From positions 667,931 to 731,930 of the forward strand of contig NZ_PKOZ01000001.1 in the NCBI RefSeq assembly GCF_002946355.1: a DNA stretch of 64,000 bases. The letters are read 5' to 3'. This stretch comes from Pradoshia eiseniae (GTDB taxonomy: Bacteria > Bacillota > Bacilli > Bacillales > Pradoshiaceae). Made by a program: the position numbers and the translations under genes. This document shows, in pieces, positions 1 through 8,956 of this stretch; position 1 is the stretch's first letter; every line of letters begins with the position of its first letter. Under the pieces are notes generated by a model. It ran no database searches and was not told where the DNA came from. It was given only the letters and a program-made list of their open reading frames with translations.

Positions 1-741
1 TTTGCCTACGACGCAATAGATGACCTCTTTCTCAAGCTTTGAAAATGATCCATATCCCTTAAGGATCGTGACGCCGCGTTCCATATCTTCGTTGATTTTT
101 TTGGCAATCTCCTGGTTGGATTCACTGATGATAAAAGCCCCTCTGGCCGCATAGGCCCCTTCCTGGATAAAGTCGATGACGCGGCTTCCGATGAAGACGA
201 GAACGAGTGTATACATAGCTTCTTTGTAGTTAAGATACGTTGCCAGAGAAAGGGTAATGACACAGAAATCAAAGATAAACATGGTCTTTCCCATACTATA
301 ACCTTTGTACTTAAAGACAAGACGGGCAATAATGTCTACACCCCCGGTCGTTCCTCCATAGCGGAAGATAATTCCGAGTCCAACGCCAATAAAGACTCCG
401 GCAAACAGGGCGGCAAGCATTAAATCGTCCTTGAGCGGAATATGAAGTTGATATCTTTCAAATATCGCGATAAAAATAGATAGACCAACTGTTCCGATAA
501 TCGTGTAAATAAAGGTCTTCTTGCCCAATAGCTTATAGCCGATCAAGAATAAAGGCAGATTTAATAAAATATTAGAAATGGATGGGCTTAATCCAGTCAA
601 ATTATAGATAAGGAGGGTAATTCCCGTAAATCCTCCTTCGGCTAATTGGTTTTGCATGTTAAAATGGACGAGTCCAAAGGCCATGATGGCTGAGCCGGCC
701 AAGATAAATAAAATATTCTTTAATCTTAAATTGAAAATCAT
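1..741 (-). CDS. ypjC: YitT family membrane protein, 3' end cut by the window edge
   Basis: The minus-strand frame is open from the ATG at 741 to base 1 (247 codons seen, the last residues lie outside). The protein has about five hydrophobic segments in its first 180 residues, including a glycine-rich stretch with FRYGGTTGGVDI. A soluble part follows that contains RGVTILKGYGSFS, typical of the C-terminal DUF2179 domain of YitT proteins. The start is preceded on its strand by a strong AAGGAAGGGGG ribosome site. It is divergent from ypjD, as ypjC is in B. subtilis. Family members are integral membrane proteins of unknown function. The symbol rests on synteny. Confidence 0.85.
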   Translation of the reverse strand, partial: MIFNLRLKNILFILAGSAIMAFGLVHFNMQNQLAEGGFTGITLLIYNLTGLSPSISNILLNLPLFLIGYKLLGKKTFIYTIIGTVGLSIFIAIFERYQLHIPLKDDLMLAALFAGVFIGVGLGIIFRYGGTTGGVDIIARLVFKYKGYSMGKTMFIFDFCVITLSLATYLNYKEAMYTLVLVFIGSRVIDFIQEGAYAARGAFIISESNQEIAKKINEDMERGVTILKGYGSFSKLEKEVIYCVVGK

Positions 742-906
742 ATGTAAACCCCCTTCCTTGCTATTTGATAATATCTATGGTGTACAATTAAGTTATAATC
801 ATGTCATTATGCCCTAATGAATTTTATCATATGTGGACGCTAATTGCTCGAAAATAGATAGATGGGCTAACATGTTGAAGTGAGCTTAAGAATGGATGTG
901 GAATAA

Positions 907-1245
907 GTGAGCAGCAAAAAAACGATGGAACAAATGCAGCAAGAGGTAGATAGCTATATCGGACAATTTAAGGAAGGTTATTTTAGCCCTTTGGCGATGA
1001 CGGCGAGGCTCACAGAGGAACTAGGGGAGCTTGCGCGTGAGGTCAATCATCATTATGGCGAGAAACCGAAGAAATCAACAGAGGAAGAGAAAGCGATAGA
1101 AGAGGAAATGGGTGATGTTTTGTTCGTGCTGATTTGCATGGCCAATTCACTTGGGGTTGACCTGGAGCATGCACATGACCTTGTTATGGAGAAATTTCGG
1201 ACGAGGGACCGAGACCGATGGACGAGAAAGGATGAACAAGAATGA
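907..1245 (+). CDS. ypjD: MazG-like nucleotide pyrophosphohydrolase YpjD
   Basis: The 112-residue all-helical protein has the MazG/dUTPase-superfamily metal-binding pattern: [11 protein letters not shown] near residue 38 and [11 protein letters not shown] near residue 65, giving the E-x2-E and E-x2-D acidic pairs. Such enzymes hydrolyse (d)NTPs to monophosphate and pyrophosphate in the cytoplasm; the substrate cannot be read from the sequence. The start is a GTG, because the nearest upstream in-frame ATG (892) runs straight into a stop. It overlaps dapB by 4 bases, so it is the first gene of the dapB-mgsA-bsh-cca-birA operon, as in B. subtilis. Confidence 0.88.
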   Translation: MSSKKTMEQMQQEVDSYIGQFKEGYFSPLAMTARLTEELGELAREVNHHYGEKPKKSTEEEKAIEEEMGDVLFVLICMANSLGVDLEHAHDLVMEKFRTRDRDRWTRKDEQE

Positions 1246-2042
1246 TAAATATTATTATTGCTGGACCGAGAGGGAAGATGGGAAGAGCAGCAGTACAGAT
1301 GGTTCAAGAAACCGAGCATTTCCACCTGGCGGCAGTCCTTGACCGCAAAAACGGGGGAAAATACTTGAATGAAGTAGATGGCTTTGCTGGAATCGGTTCC
1401 GATGTTCCAGTTTATGAGGACCATGAGGAATGCTTCTCAACTGTTGAAGCAGACGTACTTATTGATTTAACCACTCCAGAGGTGGGAAGAATACATACAT
1501 TATCAGCTCTTGCGCATGGAATCCGGCCAGTCGTCGGCACGACAGGTTTTTCAGATGAAGATTTAGGTGAGCTGCGTACAATGACAAAGGATAAGGGAAT
1601 CGGCTGCATTATCGCACCGAACTTTGCCATCGGTGCTATTCTGATGATGAAATTTGCGCAAAATGCAGCGAAGTATTTCGACGATGTGGAGATTCTCGAA
1701 ATGCACCATGACCAAAAGCTAGATGCACCATCTGGTACGGCTATTAAAACGGCTCAATTGATTTCAGAGGAACGCACGGTGAAAAAGCAAGGACATGCTA
1801 ATGAAAAAGAAACCATCCCTGGGGCGCGAGGCGCTGATTTTGAAGGCATGCGTATTCACAGTGTTCGATTGCCGGGTCTGATTGCCCATCAGGAGGTCAT
1901 TTTTGGCGGGGAGGGGCAAACCTTGACGATCCGTCATGATTCCTATGACCGGAAGTCGTTTATGTCGGGTGTGAGGGTATCTGTTGATACTGTCATGAAT
2001 TTAGATCACTTAGTATATGGATTGGAAAATATCCTCGATTGA
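1242..2042 (+). CDS. dapB: 4-hydroxy-tetrahydrodipicolinate reductase
   Basis: DapB reduces 4-hydroxy-tetrahydrodipicolinate with NAD(P)H in the lysine/diaminopimelate pathway, which supplies peptidoglycan and spore dipicolinate. The N-terminal Rossmann motif GPRGKMGRA is at residues 8-16. The family signature [14 protein letters not shown], with the catalytic histidine pair and the substrate-binding lysine, is near residue 155. The length of 266 residues is normal. The start ATG overlaps the end of ypjD by 4 bases, indicating translational coupling. Confidence 0.97.
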   Translation: MINIIIAGPRGKMGRAAVQMVQETEHFHLAAVLDRKNGGKYLNEVDGFAGIGSDVPVYEDHEECFSTVEADVLIDLTTPEVGRIHTLSALAHGIRPVVGTTGFSDEDLGELRTMTKDKGIGCIIAPNFAIGAILMMKFAQNAAKYFDDVEILEMHHDQKLDAPSGTAIKTAQLISEERTVKKQGHANEKETIPGARGADFEGMRIHSVRLPGLIAHQEVIFGGEGQTLTIRHDSYDRKSFMSGVRVSVDTVMNLDHLVYGLENILD

Positions 2043-2060
2043 AAGGACGTATAAAATTTT

Positions 2061-2465
2061 ATGAAAATTGCACTGATTGCACATGATAAGAAAAAAGATG
2101 ATATGGTACAGTTCACGCTTGCTTACAAGCCTATTTTGAGTCAGCACCAATTATTTGCTACTGGTACGACAGGATCGAGAATCCAAGAGGCAACAGGCCT
2201 TACGGTGCATCGCTATCAATCCGGCCCGCTTGGCGGTGACCAGCAAATTGGAGCAATGGTGGCACAGAATGATATTGACGCCATCATTTTCTTCCGTGAT
2301 CCGCTAACGGCACAGCCGCATGAGCCAGATGTAAGTGCCTTGATTCGTTTGGCAGATGTGTATTCTGTCCCGCTTGCGACAAATATGGGGACAGCTGAGC
2401 TTATTATTCACGGGTTAGACCGCGGAGACCTTAAATGGAGATCGATTGTCAGAGAAAAGGAGTAA
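2061..2465 (+). CDS. mgsA: Methylglyoxal synthase
   Basis: MgsA converts dihydroxyacetone phosphate to methylglyoxal and phosphate, an overflow bypass of lower glycolysis. The 134-residue sequence has the start [12 protein letters not shown], the phosphate-binding GTTGSRI near residue 34, [13 protein letters not shown] near 55, and the [15 protein letters not shown] block that carries a catalytic aspartate. It begins 18 bases after dapB in the same operon. Immediately downstream are two bacillithiol genes. Bacillithiol takes part in methylglyoxal detoxification in Bacillus, so the neighbourhood makes metabolic sense. Confidence 0.96.
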   Translation: MKIALIAHDKKKDDMVQFTLAYKPILSQHQLFATGTTGSRIQEATGLTVHRYQSGPLGGDQQIGAMVAQNDIDAIIFFRDPLTAQPHEPDVSALIRLADVYSVPLATNMGTAELIIHGLDRGDLKWRSIVREKE

Positions 2466-2475
2466 AACACCTAGA

Positions 2476-3183
2476 ATGAAAACGGATATATTATGTTTTG
2501 GCGCCCATTCAGATGATGTTGAACTCGGTATGGGCGGTACATTGGCGAAATACACGAAACTAGGAAAAACAGCTGTGATTTGCGATTTGACTGAGGCAGA
2601 GCTATCGTCAAACGGTACACCGGAGAACCGGAAGATGGAGGCGGAAAGAGCAGCTAAATGCCTTGGGGTGAGTGAGCGAATCAACCTTAATATGGGTGAC
2701 CGGAATCTCTTCATCACCCCAGAGAATATTGCTAAGGTGGCGGCTGTAATTCGTCGCTTTCAGCCAAGGCTCATATTCGCTCCCTATCATATTGACCGTC
2801 ATCCTGACCATGGACGGGTGAGTGAATTGGTCTTTGAGGCGGTCTTTTCGGCTGGAATCCGCAAATATGTCGACCAGGATAATCAAGAGCCGCATAAACC
2901 GGCGGCTGTATATGAATATATGATTAACAGCTTCCACCGCCCGGACTTTTGTATTGACATCAGCGATAGCTTTGACCGGAAGATAGAGGCGCTGAAATGC
3001 TACCAATCTCAATTCGAACGCTCTAGTGATGGTGTCATAACTCCTTTGACAGAAGGGTATCTTGAAGCGATTGAAGGACGGGAGAGAGCTTTTGGCCGGG
3101 ATGCCGGGGTTCTTTTTGCTGAAGCATTTAAGACAAAAAAACCGCTTATCCTGGATGCGGACTTGTTTGGGGTGTCAAAATGA
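2476..3183 (+). CDS. bshB1: Bacillithiol biosynthesis deacetylase BshB1
   Basis: This LmbE/PIG-L family zinc hydrolase removes the acetyl group from GlcNAc-malate, the second step of bacillithiol synthesis. The metal-binding motif GAHSDDVELGMGG is at residues 8-20, and the DRHPDHGRVS block near residue 107 supplies further histidines. An in-frame TTG at 2446 lies upstream inside mgsA. The ATG at 2476 is preferred because the family begins just before the GAHSDD strand and AAAGGAG sits at 2456-2462, although the 13-base spacing is long. The stop overlaps the bshA start. Confidence 0.93.
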   Translation: MKTDILCFGAHSDDVELGMGGTLAKYTKLGKTAVICDLTEAELSSNGTPENRKMEAERAAKCLGVSERINLNMGDRNLFITPENIAKVAAVIRRFQPRLIFAPYHIDRHPDHGRVSELVFEAVFSAGIRKYVDQDNQEPHKPAAVYEYMINSFHRPDFCIDISDSFDRKIEALKCYQSQFERSSDGVITPLTEGYLEAIEGRERAFGRDAGVLFAEAFKTKKPLILDADLFGVSK

Positions 3184-4319
3184 AGAAATTGAAAATAGGC
3201 ATTGTTTGTTATCCGACTGTCGGCGGATCCGGCATATTGGCCACAGAGCTTGGCATTTCGCTCGCTAAACGCGGCCATGAAATTCATTTCATCACTTCAA
3301 GCATGCCGTTTCGTCTGAATAAACGCTATCCCAATATTTATTTCCATCAAGTGGAAGTTAATCAATATGCCGTATTTCAATACCCTCCCTATACATTATC
3401 TCTGGCAAGCAAAATTGCTGAGGTTGTGAAAAATGAGGGCTTGGATATTATTCATGCTCATTATGCGATGCCGCATGCGGTATGCGGCATTTTGGCAAAG
3501 CAGATGACGAATGAGCGTCTGAAAGTCGTAACAACCTTACACGGAACAGATATCACGGTTCTTGGGTCTGATTCCTCCATGCAGGATATGATTAAGTTTG
3601 CTATCGAGAAATCAGACGCAGTGACGGCAGTGTCGAATGCTCTTGTAAAGGAGACATATGATTTAATCCAGCCTGACAAAGAAATCAAGACCATCTATAA
3701 TTTCATTGATTATCCAGCACCTGCGGACAATTCTGATATTGACTTGAAAGCAGAGCTGAATATTAAGGAAGATGAAAAAGTCATCATTCACGTATCCAAT
3801 TTCCGTAAGGTCAAACGAATTCCGGATATTCTTCATGCATTTGCAGCTGTGTCTAAAAGGTTACCTTGTAAGCTCGTACTTGTGGGAGACGGGCCGGAGA
3901 TGGGCACCGTTAATAAGCAAATAAAAAAGCTTGGCTTACGTGAGCGGGTTATTTTATTGGGCAAGCAAGAGAATCTGCATGAGCTTTATGCCATTAGTGA
4001 TGCTTGTGTCCTTATGTCAGAAAAGGAAAGCTTTGGTTTAGTGCTTCTAGAAGCGATGCTTCATGGCGTACCGTGTCTTGGAACCAACATTGGAGGAATT
4101 CCTGAGGTTATACAGGATGGGGTCAACGGGTATATTGTCGAAAAAGGCGATTCAGACTCGGCAGCAGAGAAACTATATGAATTATTGAACGATGACAGAA
4201 AAAGACAGGCATTAGGAGAGAATGCCATCCGTATTGTCCGGGAGCATTTTGAAACGAGCCGCATAGTGGACCAATACGAGGACTTGTATGCGTCCGTTCT
4301 ATTGGAAGAGGGGCCATGA
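3180..4319 (+). CDS. bshA: N-acetyl-alpha-D-glucosaminyl L-malate synthase BshA
   Basis: BshA is a GT4-family glycosyltransferase that joins GlcNAc from UDP-GlcNAc to L-malate, the first committed step of bacillithiol synthesis. The 379-residue protein has the GT-B fold signatures: the N-terminal glycine-rich loop GGSGILATELG near residue 14, HAHYAMPHA near residue 94, and the C-terminal donor-binding E-x7-E block ESFGLVLLEAMLHGVP near residue 284. It overlaps bshB1 and cca by 4 bases each, so the two bacillithiol genes are co-translated with tRNA-maturation cca. Confidence 0.96.
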   Translation: MKKLKIGIVCYPTVGGSGILATELGISLAKRGHEIHFITSSMPFRLNKRYPNIYFHQVEVNQYAVFQYPPYTLSLASKIAEVVKNEGLDIIHAHYAMPHAVCGILAKQMTNERLKVVTTLHGTDITVLGSDSSMQDMIKFAIEKSDAVTAVSNALVKETYDLIQPDKEIKTIYNFIDYPAPADNSDIDLKAELNIKEDEKVIIHVSNFRKVKRIPDILHAFAAVSKRLPCKLVLVGDGPEMGTVNKQIKKLGLRERVILLGKQENLHELYAISDACVLMSEKESFGLVLLEAMLHGVPCLGTNIGGIPEVIQDGVNGYIVEKGDSDSAAEKLYELLNDDRKRQALGENAIRIVREHFETSRIVDQYEDLYASVLLEEGP

Positions 4320-5518
4320 TAATGAAACAGGAATTTGTACGGGCTGTTCCCGTTCTTGAACAATTGGAGCAAGGCGGATATTTGGCTTATTTTGTTGGGG
4401 GTTCGGTACGAGATTCCATCATGGGCAAAGAGATTCATGACGTAGATATTGCTACATCAGCTACACCTTTAGAGGTGAAAGAGATATTTGGCCATACGAT
4501 TGATGTGGGCATCGAGCATGGCACGGTACTCGTATTTCATGAGGGTGTTCCTTATGAGGTGACGACTTTCCGAACAGAAAGCACTTATAAGGACTTCCGC
4601 CGTCCCGATCAGGTGGAGTTTGTCACTTCGCTTAGGGAGGATTTAAAAAGAAGAGATTTCACTATGAATGCGATTGCTATGGATAAGGATGGATGTTTAT
4701 ATGACCCTTTTTGCGGTCGTGAGGATATTGAGAATCAAATTATCCGTACGGTTGGGAGCCCAGATGAACGCTTCTCAGAAGATGCGCTCCGTATGGTGCG
4801 GGCAGTCCGTTTTATAAGCCAGCTTGGGTTTGAGGTTGAAGAGAATACATATCGCGCCCTCAGTGAAAAAGCAAATCTGCTGAGCCATATCGCCCAGGAG
4901 CGAAAAACAGCGGAATTTCAAAAACTGCTATCTGGTAAAAAGCCGAAAGAAGCGCTTAGAGTCGCAGCCAGCACTCAAATTCTGAACTATTACCCAGAGC
5001 TTGATAAATTCACTGAACGAATTAGCCATTTCCTCTCACTTGAGGTTAGTGAATGCCAAACATTTGAAGAATGGCTTTCGGTGATTGCTTTAACGAGCTC
5101 TATGAATGAAAGTATGTTCAAGGAATGGAAGCTCCCAGTTGCCGTCATAAAAAGGATAAAAGCGTTGCTTCTAGGCTATGAACGGAGAAAGGCCGAGTTC
5201 TTTACCCGCTACCAATTATACGAGCTGGGAATAGAGGCCGCCCATAGCATCGAACGTGTGTGGGCCGCTTATTCCGGACAGCCTGCTGAGCATGATAGAA
5301 TTGATGACTTGTATGCCAAGATGCCGATTCAAAAAGAAACTCCGCTTTCCTTTTCCGGTAATGATTTGATCAAATGGTCAGGTAAAAAGGGCGGACCATG
5401 GATTAAGGAAACGATGAAGGATATCATTCAAGGAATGCTAGATGGAGAGATAGTTAACGAGAAGGAGTTCGTGAAACGATGGCTCATACAGGGGAACAAT
5501 CAATTAAAAAACAATTAG
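4316..5518 (+). CDS. cca: CCA-adding tRNA nucleotidyltransferase
   Basis: This class II nucleotidyltransferase adds or repairs the 3' CCA end of tRNAs. The catalytic GGSVRDSIMGKEIHDVDIA block is at residues 28-46, with the DxD metal ligands at its end. The RRDFTMNAIA motif is near residue 112, and the ribose/base-reading RMVRAVRF helix near 160. The 400-residue length fits Bacillus Cca. The start ATG overlaps the bshA stop. The last 40 bases overlap birA in another frame, which is longer than most operon overlaps here. Confidence 0.95.
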   Translation: MIMKQEFVRAVPVLEQLEQGGYLAYFVGGSVRDSIMGKEIHDVDIATSATPLEVKEIFGHTIDVGIEHGTVLVFHEGVPYEVTTFRTESTYKDFRRPDQVEFVTSLREDLKRRDFTMNAIAMDKDGCLYDPFCGREDIENQIIRTVGSPDERFSEDALRMVRAVRFISQLGFEVEENTYRALSEKANLLSHIAQERKTAEFQKLLSGKKPKEALRVAASTQILNYYPELDKFTERISHFLSLEVSECQTFEEWLSVIALTSSMNESMFKEWKLPVAVIKRIKALLLGYERRKAEFFTRYQLYELGIEAAHSIERVWAAYSGQPAEHDRIDDLYAKMPIQKETPLSFSGNDLIKWSGKKGGPWIKETMKDIIQGMLDGEIVNEKEFVKRWLIQGNNQLKNN

Positions 5519-6477
5519 TCCATGCCCTGACAAACGCGGGGGACGGCTATATATCGGGACAATATTTAGCTGAGATAGCCGGATGTTCGCGTACGGCGGT
5601 TTGGAAGCATATTGATGCTTTGCGCAAGGAAGGGTTTGAGATTGAGGCGGTTAAGAAGAAGGGCTATCGAATCTTGCCGCGAAAGGACCGTTTAACGGAA
5701 ACAGAGATTCTCATTGGGTTAAAAACAGATTTTATCGGAAGGTCGATCCATGCCTATGAATCAGTCCCAACCACCCAGACAATCGCAAGTGAACTTGCTG
5801 CCAAGGGAGCGGAAAACGGCACGTTGGTTATTAGTGAGGAACAGACAGAGGGAAAGGGCAGGCTGCAGAGAGTATGGCATTCCCCGCATCAAGGCGGTCT
5901 ATGGATGAGCTTGATCGTAAAGCCGGACATCCCGCCGTATCAAGCGCCGCGCCTGACGTTATTGACCGCCGTAGCAGCTGTACTAGCCATGAGAGAAATG
6001 GGGGTTGAGGCAGGCATTAAATGGCCGAACGATGTGCTTGTGAACGGGAAAAAAATTGCGGGAATCTTGACCGAGCTGCATGCTGAATCAGACCAAATTC
6101 ATTCGGTTGTCATCGGAATTGGGATAAATGTTAATCAGCAGCCAGAGGATTTCAGCACCGATATTAAGAGCATTGCGACCTCCCTCGCCATCGAGAAGGG
6201 GGAAAATCTTGATCGGGTGATCTTTCTGCAAAGCTTTCTGGCTAAATTTGAGGACCTGTATGTCACATTCCTAGCTGAAGGGTTTTCTCCAATTAAAGAG
6301 CAATGGGAAAGGTATTCCATTACGATCGGCAAGCGGGTCACGGCAACAACCGCGCAAAAATCTCTCACCGGGTATGCGAGAGGCATTAATGAGGATGGCG
6401 CTCTTGTTGTGAAGGATGAGCATACAAATGAGGAGCAGCTTATCTATTCAGGTGATATAACGATTCACCATATGTAA
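5479..6477 (+). CDS. birA: Bifunctional biotin-protein ligase / biotin operon repressor
   Basis: BirA attaches biotin to carboxylases and, as biotinyl-AMP complex, represses biotin genes. An N-terminal winged helix-turn-helix (GCSRTAVWKHIDALRKEGFE, about residues 30-49) is followed by the ligase domain. EGKGRLQRVWHSP near residue 131 corresponds to the biotinyl-AMP loop, and KWPNDVLVNGKKIAGIL near 182 is the biotin and lysine site. The length of 332 residues is usual for a repressor-type BirA. It overlaps cca by 40 bases and ends before the panBCD leader. Confidence 0.95.
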   Translation: MAHTGEQSIKKQLVHALTNAGDGYISGQYLAEIAGCSRTAVWKHIDALRKEGFEIEAVKKKGYRILPRKDRLTETEILIGLKTDFIGRSIHAYESVPTTQTIASELAAKGAENGTLVISEEQTEGKGRLQRVWHSPHQGGLWMSLIVKPDIPPYQAPRLTLLTAVAAVLAMREMGVEAGIKWPNDVLVNGKKIAGILTELHAESDQIHSVVIGIGINVNQQPEDFSTDIKSIATSLAIEKGENLDRVIFLQSFLAKFEDLYVTFLAEGFSPIKEQWERYSITIGKRVTATTAQKSLTGYARGINEDGALVVKDEHTNEEQLIYSGDITIHHM

Positions 6478-6502
6478 TTTTTAAATAAGAATACAGAAAA
6501 AA

Positions 6503-6531
6503 TGGAAAATTTTATCCCCTCCCGTTATAAT
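6503..6531 (+). promoter_or_regulatory. Sigma-A type promoter for panBCD
   Basis: TGGAAA (6503-6508), a 17-base spacer, then a perfect TATAAT (6526-6531). The predicted transcript starts at about 6538-6540, right at the base of the pan-type hairpin. The position just after birA suggests that panBCD has its own promoter. Confidence 0.65.
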
Positions 6532-6539
6532 GCATATGA

Positions 6540-6565
6540 GGGCAGTAGCGGAAACGACCTGCACC
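6540..6565 (+). promoter_or_regulatory. Candidate pan RNA motif hairpin in the panB leader
   Basis: The sequence folds into a GGGCAG/CTGC-A-CC stem, a small internal bulge, G-C plus CG/CG pairs and a GAAA tetraloop (6551-6554). Single adenines bulge from the 3' strand at 6557 and 6563. The pan motif described by comparative genomics is a hairpin with two conserved bulged adenines in 5' leaders of panB operons. The location, at the start of the predicted panB transcript, matches. The assignment is by eye; a covariance-model search was not possible. Confidence 0.65.
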
Positions 6566-6654
6566 TTGTATGCATTGTAAGTGAAAGTTGATAGTCTGCC
6601 TGTATCTTAGAAATAGGACCGGGACAGAGGGATAAAAGTCATTTTTGCGAATCC

Positions 6655-6682
6655 AATCCTTCTGCTTGAGAAGGATTTTTTT
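6655..6682 (+). terminator. Intrinsic terminator/attenuator inside the panB leader
   Basis: A perfect 9-bp stem (AATCCTTCT with AGAAGGATT, loop GCTTG) is followed by seven T residues. It lies 115 bases downstream of the predicted start site and 50 bases before panB. It therefore either ends the birA transcript or attenuates panBCD transcription in response to the upstream hairpin. Confidence 0.8.
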
Positions 6683-6731
6683 GTGCAAATCCGGCTGTTT
6701 TTCTCTCCTCGGAAAGTGAAGGAGGAAAAAA

Positions 6732-7568
6732 ATGAAATTTGCTGCAGATTTTTGGAAGATGAAAGAAAATGGAGAGAAAATCTCCATGCTGACGGCTTAT
6801 GATTACCCATCTGCTAAATTAGCAGAACAAGCCGACGTTGACATGATTCTTGTCGGAGATTCATTGGGTATGGTCGTACTTGGCTATGATTCTACCGTTC
6901 CAGTGACGATGGATGACATGATTCATCATACGAAGGCAGTGCGCCGAGGAGCACCGCATACGTTTATCGTCGCGGATATGCCCTTTATGAGCTACCATGT
7001 TTCAATGGATGAGACATTGAAGAATGCTGCTAGGCTTCTTCAGGAAGCTGGAGCTGATGCGGTTAAGCTTGAAGGGGCAGGCGATGTGCTGCTCAAAATC
7101 AAGGCCCTGACAGATGCCGGCATACCGGTCGTTGCCCATCTTGGGTTAACTCCCCAATCAGTGGGCGTCCTTGGCGGATATAAGGTTCAAGGCAAAACGA
7201 AGGAAGCGGCACTGCAATTATTGAATGATTCCCTGAAATGTCAGGAGGCAGGGGCGATTGCGCTTGTGCTTGAATGTGTCCCATACCAGGTTGGTGAGGA
7301 GATCACGAATAAGCTCGCCATCCCGACAATTGGAATCGGAGCCGGAAATCGCACAGACGGACAAGTGCTCGTCTATCATGATGTCCTTCTTTATGGAGTC
7401 GGACGGGTACCGAAATTTGTGAAGTCCTATGCGGATTTAAATACTACGATAGGGAACGCCTTATCAGATCATATACAAGAAGTGAAGTCTGGAGCTTTTC
7501 CATCTGAAAGCCATTCATTCACGATGAAGGAAGAAGAACTGCTTGCGCTTTACGGGGGAGAGAAATAA
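6732..7568 (+). CDS. panB: 3-methyl-2-oxobutanoate hydroxymethyltransferase
   Basis: PanB transfers a hydroxymethyl group from methylene-tetrahydrofolate to ketoisovalerate to give ketopantoate, the first step of pantothenate synthesis. The 278-residue TIM-barrel protein shows [20 protein letters not shown] near residue 42 with metal- and substrate-binding residues, and the conserved KLEGAG block near residue 111. The ribosome site AAGGAGG at 6719-6725 can be partly paired with CTCCT at 6705-6709, a possible extra layer of control. It is first of panB-panC-panD, with only 4-base gaps between genes. Confidence 0.97.
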   Translation: MKFAADFWKMKENGEKISMLTAYDYPSAKLAEQADVDMILVGDSLGMVVLGYDSTVPVTMDDMIHHTKAVRRGAPHTFIVADMPFMSYHVSMDETLKNAARLLQEAGADAVKLEGAGDVLLKIKALTDAGIPVVAHLGLTPQSVGVLGGYKVQGKTKEAALQLLNDSLKCQEAGAIALVLECVPYQVGEEITNKLAIPTIGIGAGNRTDGQVLVYHDVLLYGVGRVPKFVKSYADLNTTIGNALSDHIQEVKSGAFPSESHSFTMKEEELLALYGGEK

Positions 7569-7572
7569 ATAA

Positions 7573-8430
7573 ATGAAAATTGTTAATCGGATTGATGAAC
7601 TGCGTAGATTGCTTACAGAAGAAAAAACAAACGGGAAAACAATTGGATTTGTACCAACGATGGGATATTTGCATGCAGGACATCTGTCTCTGATCCATGC
7701 AGCCCGAAAAGAAAATGAAATTGTTGTCATCAGTATCTTTGTCAATCCGCTGCAATTCGGTCCAAATGAGGATTTTGATCAATATCCGCGCGACATTGAA
7801 CGTGATGAAGCGTTGGCCCGGGAGGCCGGTGCAGATTATTTGTTCTATCCGACAGTTGCCGAGATGTATGGCGAGCAGCCGATGGTGACTGTAAAGGTTC
7901 ATCAGAGGACCGATAGTCTGTGCGGGAAGTCACGTCCGGGGCATTTTGACGGGGTGGCGACTGTGCTGACAAAGCTCTTTAATATCGTCGGTCCGACGCG
8001 CGCTTACTTTGGGTTGAAGGATGCTCAGCAAGTGGCTGTTGTTGAAGGCTTAATTCAAGATTTCAACTTCCCGATCAAGCTGGTCGGTGTCGAAATTAAG
8101 CGTGAAGAGGACGGCCTTGCCTTAAGCTCAAGAAATGTCAATCTGACAGCTGACGAACGGGCAGAAGCGGTCCATATTTCTAAAGCCTTATTCAAGATAA
8201 AAGAGGCTATTGATAATGGAGTGACGCCTGAGGCAGCCATTGCAGAAGGCAGGGGATATTTGCAAGGGCATATAACGGGGACAATCGACTATTTAGAGGG
8301 TCTGAGCTATCCAGAGCTTAAACCAATCACAAGCGTTAGCGCGAAGATGATTGTGGCCGCTGCCGTACAATACAGCAAGGTGCGCCTGATTGACAATGTG
8401 ATCATTTCAAACGAAGAATCAAGGGGGTAA
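7573..8430 (+). CDS. panC: Pantoate-beta-alanine ligase
   Basis: PanC condenses pantoate and beta-alanine using ATP. The nucleotidyltransferase signatures are clear: [14 protein letters not shown] near residue 29 (a HIGH-type motif HAGH), [15 protein letters not shown] near 56, and the [19 protein letters not shown] block near 118. The length of 285 residues is normal. It starts 4 bases after the panB stop and stops 4 bases before panD, so the three pantothenate genes form one transcriptional unit. Confidence 0.97.
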   Translation: MKIVNRIDELRRLLTEEKTNGKTIGFVPTMGYLHAGHLSLIHAARKENEIVVISIFVNPLQFGPNEDFDQYPRDIERDEALAREAGADYLFYPTVAEMYGEQPMVTVKVHQRTDSLCGKSRPGHFDGVATVLTKLFNIVGPTRAYFGLKDAQQVAVVEGLIQDFNFPIKLVGVEIKREEDGLALSSRNVNLTADERAEAVHISKALFKIKEAIDNGVTPEAAIAEGRGYLQGHITGTIDYLEGLSYPELKPITSVSAKMIVAAAVQYSKVRLIDNVIISNEESRG

Positions 8431-8434
8431 CATC

Positions 8435-8818
8435 ATGTATCGTACCATGATGAAAGGAAAGCTTCACAGAGCAACCGTAACGGAGGCTAACTTAAACTAT
8501 GTAGGAAGTATTACGATTGATGAGGATTTGCTCGAAGCAGTTGATATGCTGCCTAATGAAAAGGTGCAAATCGTTAATAATAATAATGGAGCCAGATTTG
8601 AAACCTATATCATACCAGGCAAAAGGGGAAGCGGGGTCATTTGCTTGAATGGGGCTGCTGCTCGGCTTGTCCAGGAAGGTGATAAGGTCATTATCATCTC
8701 TTATGGACTTGTTTCTGAGGAAAAAGCCCGTACTCACCAGCCGAGAGTCGCCGTGCTTGATGAGAATAATACCATCACGCAGATGATCGGGCTTGAGCCT
8801 GAGGCAACGATTCTGTAA
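8435..8818 (+). CDS. panD: Aspartate 1-decarboxylase proenzyme
   Basis: PanD makes beta-alanine from aspartate and is a pyruvoyl enzyme formed by self-cleavage. The conserved Gly24-Ser25 cleavage site is present in NYVGSITID, as are K9, the active-site LHRATVTEA segment and the [15 protein letters not shown] block near residue 65. The length of 127 residues is normal. It is the last gene of the pan operon and is followed by a strong terminator. Confidence 0.97.
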   Translation: MYRTMMKGKLHRATVTEANLNYVGSITIDEDLLEAVDMLPNEKVQIVNNNNGARFETYIIPGKRGSGVICLNGAAARLVQEGDKVIIISYGLVSEEKARTHQPRVAVLDENNTITQMIGLEPEATIL

Positions 8819-8837
8819 GTATACTAAATAAAGAGGA

Positions 8838-8881
8838 AACACACTGACGATTCATCTAAGGATTCTCAGTGTGTTTTTTTA
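8838..8881 (+). terminator. Terminator of the panBCD operon
   Basis: A 10-bp inverted repeat (AACACACTGA with TCAGTGTGTT) separated by 18 bases is followed by a run of T residues, 20 bases after the panD stop. Confidence 0.9.
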
Positions 8882-8956
8882 TGTTTTTAGAGGAATGGAG
8901 CTCTTTAAGTGGTATTTTATGCTAAAATGATTGATAAAAAAGAGAGGGCGAGAGCG

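Noticed and set aside
6566-6640. A second, tandem pan hairpin in the panB leader
   Set aside because: Only weak pairings (for example CCTGT with ATAGG) form, and no second element with two bulged adenines could be built.
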